The notes under the pieces are model-generated. The model had not been told where the DNA came from. It did not search any database and was given only the letters and a program-made list of their open reading frames with translations. Source: Piscinibacter gummiphilus (GTDB lineage: Bacteria; Pseudomonadota; Gammaproteobacteria; Burkholderiales; Burkholderiaceae_C). From it: DNA of 64,000 bases. The position numbers and the translations under genes were made by a program. The first letter of the stretch is position 1. Each line of letters opens with the position of its first letter. Positions 58,251 to 64,000 of this stretch are shown here, piece by piece. The stretch is from contig NZ_CP015118.1 in the NCBI RefSeq assembly GCF_002116905.1, positions 2,790,001-2,854,000 on the forward strand. The letters run 5' to 3'.

Positions 58251-59744
58251 TCAGGCCGCCTTCTGCGACGGCAGCTTCGACACCAGGCGCAACGACACCG
58301 TCAGCCCTTCGAGCTGATAGTGCGGGCGCAGGAAGAACTTGGACGAGTAGTAGCCGGGGTTGCCCTCGACTTCCTCCACGACCACTTCGGCGGCCGCGAG
58401 CGGGCGGCGGGCCTTGGTGTCCTCGGACGAGTGGGCCGGATCCCCGTCGACGTAGTTCATGATCCAGTCCTGCAGCCAGCGCTGGACTTCGTCACGCTCC
58501 TTGAACGAGCCGATCTTGTCGCGCACGATGCACTTCAGGTAGTGCGCGAAGCGGCAGGTGGCGAACAGGTACGGCAGGCGCGCGGCCAGGTTGGCGTTGG
58601 CGGTAGCGTCCGGATCGTCGTACTCGGCCGGCTTCTGCAGCGACTGGGCGCCGATGAAGGCCGCGAAGTCGGAGTTCTTGCGGTGCACCAGCGGCATGAA
58701 GCCGTTCTTCGCGAGTTCGGCCTCGCGGCGGTCGCTGATGGCGATCTCGGTGGGGCACTTCATGTCCACGCCACCGTCGTCGGTCGGGAACGAGTGGGTG
58801 GGCAGGCCTTCGACCGCACCGCCGGACTCGATGCCGCGGATGCGCGAGCACCAGCCGTACTCCTTGAAGGAGCGGTTGATGTTGACGGCCATCGCGTAGG
58901 CCGAGTTGGCCCAGGCGTACTTGGTGTGGTCGGCGTTGCCGGTGTCTTCCTCGAAGTTGAACTCCTCGACGGGGTTCGTCTTCGCGCCGTACGGCGTGCG
59001 GGCAAGGAAACGCGGCATGGCCAGGCCGATGTAGCGCGCATCGTCGGACTCGCGCAGCGAACGCCAGCCGGCGTACTCGGGCGTGGTGAAGATCTTGGTC
59101 AGGTCGCGCGGGTTCGCGAGTTCCTGCCACGAGCCCATCTGCATCAGCGACGGGTCGGCCGCGGCGATGAACGGGGTGTGCGCGGCGGCCGAGACCTTGG
59201 CCATCTCGCCCAGCAGTTCCACGTCGGGCGGGGTCTGGTTGAAGTAGTAATCACCGACCAGGCAGCCGAACGGCTCACCGCCGAACTGGCCGAATTCTTC
59301 TTCGTACACGCGCTTGAAGATCGGGCTCTGGTCCCAGGCCGTGCCCTTGTAGCGCTTGAGCGTCTTGCCGAGATCCTGCTTGGAGATGTTCATCACCCGG
59401 ATCTTCAGCATCTCGTCGGTTTCGGTGTTGTTGACGAGGTAGTGCAGGCCGCGCCACGCGCTTTCGATCTGCTGGAAATCGGCGTGGTGCATGATCACGT
59501 TGATCTGGTCGCTGAGCTTCTTGTCGAGCTCGGCGATCATGGCCTCGATGGACGCCACCACGTCCTTGCCGATCAGCTGGGTCTGGGACAGGGCCTGCTG
59601 CGCGAGGGTCAGCACGGCGGTTTCCACCGCCGACTTGGCCTCGTCGCTCTTGGGCTTGAATTCCTTGTTCAGCAGCGAGGCGAAATCGCCCCCCTGGAAC
59701 TCGACGCCCTGCAGCGCCGACGACTGGTTCTGTGCTTCTGCCAT
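58251..59744 (-). CDS. tssC: T6SS sheath large subunit TssC
   Basis: 497 residues, normal length. Sheath protein that, with TssB, forms the contractile outer tube. Diagnostic features: FKRVYEEEFGQFGGEPFGCLVGDYYF, FLARTPYGAKTNPVEEFNFEE, FRFAHYLKC-type stretch (CRFAHYLKCIVRDKIGSF) and the C-terminal FFLRPHYQLEGLTVSLRLVSKLP. Follows tssB by 25 bases. Confidence 0.97.
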   Translation of the reverse strand: MAEAQNQSSALQGVEFQGGDFASLLNKEFKPKSDEAKSAVETAVLTLAQQALSQTQLIGKDVVASIEAMIAELDKKLSDQINVIMHHADFQQIESAWRGLHYLVNNTETDEMLKIRVMNISKQDLGKTLKRYKGTAWDQSPIFKRVYEEEFGQFGGEPFGCLVGDYYFNQTPPDVELLGEMAKVSAAAHTPFIAAADPSLMQMGSWQELANPRDLTKIFTTPEYAGWRSLRESDDARYIGLAMPRFLARTPYGAKTNPVEEFNFEEDTGNADHTKYAWANSAYAMAVNINRSFKEYGWCSRIRGIESGGAVEGLPTHSFPTDDGGVDMKCPTEIAISDRREAELAKNGFMPLVHRKNSDFAAFIGAQSLQKPAEYDDPDATANANLAARLPYLFATCRFAHYLKCIVRDKIGSFKERDEVQRWLQDWIMNYVDGDPAHSSEDTKARRPLAAAEVVVEEVEGNPGYYSSKFFLRPHYQLEGLTVSLRLVSKLPSQKAA

Positions 59745-59769
59745 TTCGGTCTCCGTCTGGGCCTGCGGG

Positions 59770-60291
59770 TTATTCGGACTTCGCTTCGGCGCCGTCGTCG
59801 GTCGCCTTCTTGGCGCTGGCGAGGCTCGACAGCAGGGCCGGGTCGGCGATCACCTTCGCGAGGAGTTCCTCGGCGCCGGTCTTGCCGTCCATGTACGTGA
59901 TGAGGTTGGACAGCTGCTCGCGGGCGGTGAGCAGCTTGTTCAGCGAGTCGACCTTGCGGGCCACGGCGGCCGGCGAGAAGTCGTCCATGCTGTTGAAGGT
60001 GATGTCGACGCTCATGTTGCCTTCACCGGTGAGGGTGTTGGGCACCTGGAAGGCGACGCGCGGCTTCATCGACTTCATGCGGCTGTCGAAGTTGTCGACG
60101 TCGAACTCGAGCAGCTTGCGGTCGGCGACCGGGGGCAGCGGCTCGGAGGGCTTGCCGGACAGGTCGGACAGCACGCCCATCACGAATGGGAGCTGGACCT
60201 TCTTCTCCGCACCGTAGAGCTCCACGTCGTACTCGATCTGGACACGGGGTGCACGGTTGCGTGCGATGAACTTTTGACTGCTGGTGGCCAT
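59770..60291 (-). CDS. tssB: T6SS sheath small subunit TssB
   Basis: 173 residues. Sheath partner of TssC. N-terminus SSQKFIARNRAPRVQIEYDVELYGAEKKVQLPFVMGVLSDLSG and FDVDNFDSRMKSMKPRVAF are diagnostic, as is the C-terminal LLTAREQLSNLITYMDGKTGAEELL. Binds TagJ and TssC; recycled by ClpV. Follows tssA by 64 bases. Confidence 0.97.
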   Translation of the reverse strand: MATSSQKFIARNRAPRVQIEYDVELYGAEKKVQLPFVMGVLSDLSGKPSEPLPPVADRKLLEFDVDNFDSRMKSMKPRVAFQVPNTLTGEGNMSVDITFNSMDDFSPAAVARKVDSLNKLLTAREQLSNLITYMDGKTGAEELLAKVIADPALLSSLASAKKATDDGAEAKSE

Positions 60292-60355
60292 GATGGGGCT
60301 CCTCTACGCTGGGTTCAGGATGCGGTTGGGGCTGAAACGTCGGTACAACGTCGGG

Positions 60356-61384
60356 TCACTCGTCGATGCGGCCGGCGAGGTTCTCGATCTGGGCGAAACC
60401 ATCCGGGGCGATGTCGCGGATGATGTCCATGAAATTCTTGGTCATGAGGCGCTGCGCCCGGCGGATCAGCAGCGGCGCCGGGTTGGTGGGCTCGTTCTTC
60501 TCGATCCACTCGCACACGCGGTCGAGGGTCTTGATGACGTCGTCGCGGTTGCGCAGGCTGCCCGGGGTGCCCACGCGGGTGGTGGTGGCGCTGCCGGAGT
60601 CGCCGTCGTCGCCCTCGGCGTCGGCCGTGCCTTCGGCCGCACCGCCACCGGACGCGGCGGCCTCGGCTTCCGTGGCGGCGTTGGCCACCCAGCGGGTGAG
60701 CAGCTGCAGCGGCTTCAGGTCGGGGCCCTCGCTGCCCACCTTGTCGGTGAGCACCGTGTCGATGCGCTGCAGCTCGGCCTGGGGCTGCTTCAGGCGGGCG
60801 AGCAGTTCGCCGTCGTTCGCCTGGCCCTGGGCCAGCCCGTCGAGGATGGCGCCCTGGGACGGCACGGACTCGTCGGAGCGCGGGTCGGCCTTGCCGGCGG
60901 CCAGTTCGATCTGGCGCACCGTGAGCGGCGAGCGGCCACCCAGCACCGAGGCGGCGCGGAAGTCGGCGAGGCCGGTGGCGCCGTCGACCAGCGGGGCCAG
61001 GGCGTTCAGCCGCATGGTGGGGTCGTTGTTGTCGTCGGCGTCGAGCAGCGGGTAGACGTGGTCCCAGTGCTGCTCGAGCAGGCCGGCGATCAGCGCGAGG
61101 GCGTCGTTGTAGCCTGCCACGCCGTGCAGGCGGGCGGCCGAGCGGGCGAGCAGCACGGCGACGCGGAGGTCGCGGGTGCGTTCGGCCAGGCCGCGGGCGC
61201 CTTCGAAGACGGCGCGCCAGTCGGCCTCTTCCGCGGCGATGACGGTGTCGCCGAACTGCTGTTCGGGCTTGCCGCGGGACGCCTCTTCCAGGGCCAGGAA
61301 GGCCGGGTCGTACTCCAGGTCGGGACCGCAGGGAGCGTCGTCGCCCAGCGGTGCGAGGAGTTCATCGACGGGCAGGAGGCTCAT
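60356..61384 (-). CDS. tssA: T6SS component TssA (ImpA family)
   Basis: 342 residues. ImpA N-terminal domain with CGPDLEYDPAFLALEEASRGKPEQQFGD near 20-46, WRAVFEGARGLAERTRDLRVAVLL near 56-79 and DHVYPLLDADDNNDPTMRLNALAPL. The C-terminal part ends with RAQRLMTKNFMDIIRDIAPDGF, the short TssA form. It marks the baseplate and starts tail assembly. First gene of locus B; a TGACTTTCG motif is about 73 bases upstream. Confidence 0.95.
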   Translation of the reverse strand: MSLLPVDELLAPLGDDAPCGPDLEYDPAFLALEEASRGKPEQQFGDTVIAAEEADWRAVFEGARGLAERTRDLRVAVLLARSAARLHGVAGYNDALALIAGLLEQHWDHVYPLLDADDNNDPTMRLNALAPLVDGATGLADFRAASVLGGRSPLTVRQIELAAGKADPRSDESVPSQGAILDGLAQGQANDGELLARLKQPQAELQRIDTVLTDKVGSEGPDLKPLQLLTRWVANAATEAEAAASGGGAAEGTADAEGDDGDSGSATTTRVGTPGSLRNRDDVIKTLDRVCEWIEKNEPTNPAPLLIRRAQRLMTKNFMDIIRDIAPDGFAQIENLAGRIDE

Positions 61385-61456
61385 GGGTGGGTGCCGGGCA
61401 AGGCGATTTCAGTGGTGTGCGGTACTTTAGGAAGCGGGCTGTCTTCCAACATCAGC

Positions 61457-61465
61457 CGAAAGTCA
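61457..61465 (-). promoter_or_regulatory. T6SS-associated upstream motif (tssA copy)
   Basis: Minus-strand TGACTTTCG followed by GCTGATGTTGG, 73 bases before the tssA ATG. A TAAAGT stretch lies 27 bases further on, close to the spacing seen before tagH. Confidence 0.4.
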
Positions 61466-61475
61466 CTTCGAGGAA

Positions 61476-61499
61476 ACCGGGGGGCCAGAACCCCCCGGT
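61476..61499. terminator. Strong hairpin between exoprotein gene and tssA
   Basis: ACCGGGGGG-CCAGAA-CCCCCCGGT, a perfect 9-bp GC-rich stem with a 6-base loop, about 100 bases after the exoprotein stop and before the tssA promoter area. No T-run follows on the minus strand, so it is a probable insulating terminator rather than a textbook one. Confidence 0.45.
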
Positions 61500-61523
61500 C
61501 GCGGGATCGCGGAGCGAAGTAAA

Positions 61524-61575
61524 CGCCGGGCCGCCCCAAGTTTCCTTGCTCCCCTCGGGGGGGCGGGCCGGGCTT
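61524..61575. repeat. Probable dispersed intergenic repeat
   Basis: GCCGGGCCGCCCCAAG, then TTTCCTTGCTCCCCTC, then GGGGGGGCGGGCCGGG: imperfect GC-rich arms around a CCTTGCTCC core. Elements of this look are common between genes in several Burkholderiales genomes, from memory. It may help end transcription of the exoprotein gene. Nothing else is seen in 61385-61596. Confidence 0.4.
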
Positions 61576-61596
61576 TGCGCGGACCTCGGGGCCTCA

Positions 61597-64000
61597 TCAG
61601 AACGCGGCGCACTGCCCCCCGCTGGCAACGTCGAGGCACCCCGACAGCTGCGGCTGGTTGCGCACCTTGCCCCACTCGGAGGCGAGCGGGTCGGACCCGC
61701 TCTCGCGGGCGACGCTCTCGCTGATGACCGACTGCGCCGTGCAGATGAACGGCGTGGCGAGGTTGCGGCCGTAGACGTCCGACCGGTACTCCGCCAGGAA
61801 GGCGGAGCGGATCATCTCCCGGCCGTCCTCCAGGCCGGTCGAGGGCGGGGGCGGCGGGGGCGGGGCACCGGCCGCCAAGGTGAACGTGCCCGGCGTGTAG
61901 TTGACGATGTAGCCCGTGGGCGAGGTCAGCGTGCCCTGGGTGATGGCGTAGTCGCCCGCCGGGCTCGCGCTGGTGGCGGTGGTGCCCAGGGCGCCGGCCA
62001 GGGCCGTGGCGGCGTCGTCGCCGGCGAGCAGGCCCGAGCTGGTGTACGTGAACGGCGGGAACGCGGCGCCGGACGTGCCCTGGACGTTGTCGGCCACGAT
62101 GGTGACCGTGGGCCGGTCGGGGAACAGCGCCTGGTTGCCGGTGGCCGGCGGGGTGATGCCCGACAGGGTGCAGGTGGGGTACGTGCACCCGTAGTAGTTC
62201 ACCCGGGCGCCGTCGACCCAGCTGATGGCCCGGGACCAGATCTGCACCCGGGGCCCGGAGAGGGTGGTCTCGGTGTCGACCGTGACCGAGTCGGGCGAGA
62301 CCAGGGCGAGCGTGCCCCCGGCACCCGTCATGGTGACGTCGTGCGTGACGTCGACGGTGCTGCTGGAGCGCAGCGTGGCCGACGTGACGGCGGTGCTGGC
62401 GTTGGGCTGGCGGGAGGCGAAGGCTCCCGCGTCGAACGTGGGCAGGGCGGTGCCGGTTGCCACGTGGAGCGCCGTGTCGACCAGCAGGTCGACCTGGCCC
62501 GGGGCGGCGAGCGACACGGTGCCGCCCACGGTGTTGCCCGGCCCGGCGAGCGCGAAGTTGCCGCCGCCGCCGATCAGCAGCGTGCGGTCCACGGCGATGC
62601 CGCCGGCCTGGGTGACGGCCCCGGCGCTCAGCAAGCCGAGGTCGCGCACGTCGATGCCGGTACCGAGGGTGATGCCGGCCGAACCGGCGCCTTCGTTCTG
62701 GAGCGTGATGGTCTGGGCGCGTTTGCCCGCCAGCGCGCCATTCTCGACCGTGATGCGGCCGGTGTGCGTGCTGGAACCGATCACGAAGCCGCTGTCGGCG
62801 CGGAACGCGGTGCCGAAGTGCAGCGGGTCGATCACGAAGCCCGAGGTCACGTCGCCGCCCGGACCCACGAGGATGCCTTCGGCGGCGGCGTCGGCGATCT
62901 GGCCGGTGGCGCTCACCGAGACGGGCCGGAAGTTGACCACCCCGGTGGTGAGCACGTCGGTGGCCGTCGGGTTGGTGTCGAGGCCCAGTGCGAGCGCGAG
63001 GCCGTCGGAACTGATGGCGCCGATGCTGACGTTGGCGAGGGTCGGGATGTTCGTGGACGTGCCGTCGCGGATGGTCAGGCCGCCGGCCTCGACGTCGCGG
63101 AAGGTGATGCCCGCGCCGGTGGAGTTGGCGGCTTCGCCCGCGATCTGGATGGTGCCGGTGCTGTTGGCCCCCGTGTTGATGCGCAGGCCGCTGTACTGCA
63201 GGCCGGTGGCCGCCGGGTAGGTGCCGGCGACGCCGGCATCGTCGCCGCGGCCCGCGAGGGTCACGGAGCCCTGTCCGGACGAGATGCTGACGTTGTCGAG
63301 GTCGAGCCCGACGGCCTGCACGCTCAGCCCGTTGGTGCGGGTGGCCACCCCGCGCACGTCGATCGTGCCGGTGGTGGTGCTGAAGAAGCTGTCCTGCACG
63401 GAGGTGCCGGCACCCTGGCTGGCCTGGCCGAGGATGGTGATGTCGTTGCCGCTCAGGAACGAGAACGCCGTGATCGAGACCCCGTTCTCGTTCGCGCCGG
63501 CCGCGGACCGGCCGCGCACGGTGATGTTGCCGGCGGTGCCGTTGGCCGTGGTGGTGTCGATGGAGGCGCCGCTGAGCAGGACACCGCCCAGCTGGGCGTT
63601 GCCGGCCGCGTAGCCGGTGGCGGGGTCGACGCCGCCGCTGATGGTCACGTTGCCGCCGCCGGTGGTGATGCGGCTGCTGTTGATCAGGGCGACGCCGCCG
63701 GTGCCGTTGCCGTCCAGGTCGCTGAACAGGTTCACGTTCAGCGGAGCGGTGTCGGTGCCGCTGATCGCGGCGCCGTCCATCGTGATGCTGTCGTGCGCAC
63801 GGAGCGTGAGCGACGTGGCCGCGCCTGCCGTGGTGCGCGAGATGGTCGTGCCGTTGACGATGGTGATGGTGCCGGCCTGGTTGCCGATGCCCGTGGTGCC
63901 GGTGTTGATCTCGACGTTGGTGCCGGCGTTCAGCGCGCTGCTGATGTCGTCCGCGTTGATCTGCGCGTCCGGGGCCGTGGGTGTCCACGTGGGCCCGGAG
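61597..64000 (-). CDS. Filamentous hemagglutinin/two-partner-type exoprotein, C-terminal part (cut by window edge)
   Basis: 800 residues of the C-terminal part are present; the frame stays open to the right edge. The sequence is made of beta-helix repeats rich in Gly, Thr, Asn and Ala, for example INADDISSALNAGTNVEINTG at the right edge (first twenty residues shown) and TITVNG/GNITVRG-type strands, as in secreted TpsA-like adhesins. Near the end lies an MBG-type domain (GLLAGDDAATALAGALG... GDYAITQGTLTSPTGYIVNYTPGTFTL), a Pro run, and a short tail with FICTAQ and GCLDV, two cysteines. No toxin domain is seen. A TpsB transporter would be expected outside the window. Confidence 0.78.
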   Translation of the reverse strand, partial: SGPTWTPTAPDAQINADDISSALNAGTNVEINTGTTGIGNQAGTITIVNGTTISRTTAGAATSLTLRAHDSITMDGAAISGTDTAPLNVNLFSDLDGNGTGGVALINSSRITTGGGNVTISGGVDPATGYAAGNAQLGGVLLSGASIDTTTANGTAGNITVRGRSAAGANENGVSITAFSFLSGNDITILGQASQGAGTSVQDSFFSTTTGTIDVRGVATRTNGLSVQAVGLDLDNVSISSGQGSVTLAGRGDDAGVAGTYPAATGLQYSGLRINTGANSTGTIQIAGEAANSTGAGITFRDVEAGGLTIRDGTSTNIPTLANVSIGAISSDGLALALGLDTNPTATDVLTTGVVNFRPVSVSATGQIADAAAEGILVGPGGDVTSGFVIDPLHFGTAFRADSGFVIGSSTHTGRITVENGALAGKRAQTITLQNEGAGSAGITLGTGIDVRDLGLLSAGAVTQAGGIAVDRTLLIGGGGNFALAGPGNTVGGTVSLAAPGQVDLLVDTALHVATGTALPTFDAGAFASRQPNASTAVTSATLRSSSTVDVTHDVTMTGAGGTLALVSPDSVTVDTETTLSGPRVQIWSRAISWVDGARVNYYGCTYPTCTLSGITPPATGNQALFPDRPTVTIVADNVQGTSGAAFPPFTYTSSGLLAGDDAATALAGALGTTATSASPAGDYAITQGTLTSPTGYIVNYTPGTFTLAAGAPPPPPPPSTGLEDGREMIRSAFLAEYRSDVYGRNLATPFICTAQSVISESVARESGSDPLASEWGKVRNQPQLSGCLDVASGGQCAAF

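Overview
The window is very GC-rich, uses GTG and TTG starts, and its proteins look like those of a betaproteobacterium of the order Burkholderiales (Rubrivivax/Leptothrix/Roseateles-like groups). The genus cannot be fixed from sequence reading alone. About two thirds of the window is one large type VI secretion (T6SS) locus, interrupted by an unrelated metabolic and regulatory block at about 14-28 kb.

Layout. (1) 1-3754, minus strand: a housekeeping operon read mltA -> xdhC-like -> aat -> bpt (bpt runs off the left edge). (2) 3979-13565, plus strand: T6SS operon A, tssJ-tssK-tssL-tssM-tagF-ppkA, covering the envelope complex, the baseplate anchor TssK and the regulatory kinase. (3) 13.6-28 kb: a palindromic REP-like repeat beside an orphan small ORF; an RNA ligase resembling human RLIG1, with its own terminator; an ECF sigma factor/two-TM protein/MFS operon; a xylose-type ABC importer; a glycerophosphodiesterase lipoprotein; a threonine aldolase; a TetR regulator with a clear promoter/operator; an SDR; a divergent MerR/aldo-keto reductase pair with a 19-bp-spacer promoter; and several small unknowns. 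(4) 27987-61384, minus strand: T6SS locus B. Read from the right it is tssA-tssB-tssC-hcp, a terminator, then hcp2-tagJ-tssE-tssF-tssG-tssH(clpV)-TPR/methyltransferase-putative membrane effector-DUF7079-vgrG. Two effector modules follow, then tagH-pppA-ompA. (5) 61597-64000, minus strand: the C-terminal part of a very large hemagglutinin-like exoprotein that continues past the right edge.

Together operon A and locus B supply all 13 core T6SS components (tssA-M; hcp = tssD, vgrG = tssI, clpV = tssH). They also supply a threonine-phosphorylation control set: kinase PpkA, phosphatase PppA, FHA protein TagH and TagF. Two units upstream of and behind vgrG carry effectors. The most interesting part is a pair of diverged paralogous modules behind vgrG, each with a DUF6484 protein, a HEAT-like protein, a DUF2169 adaptor, a thiolase-fold protein without its catalytic cysteine, a PAAR-like DUF4150 spike, an HNH/GHH-type nuclease and a beta-propeller protein. 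In one module the PAAR-like domain and nuclease are separate genes; in the other they are fused.

A shared sequence, TGAC[T/C]TTCG, lies upstream of four T6SS transcription starts (tssJ, tssA, tagH, vgrG), always in the orientation of the gene. It is a candidate site for a common regulator.
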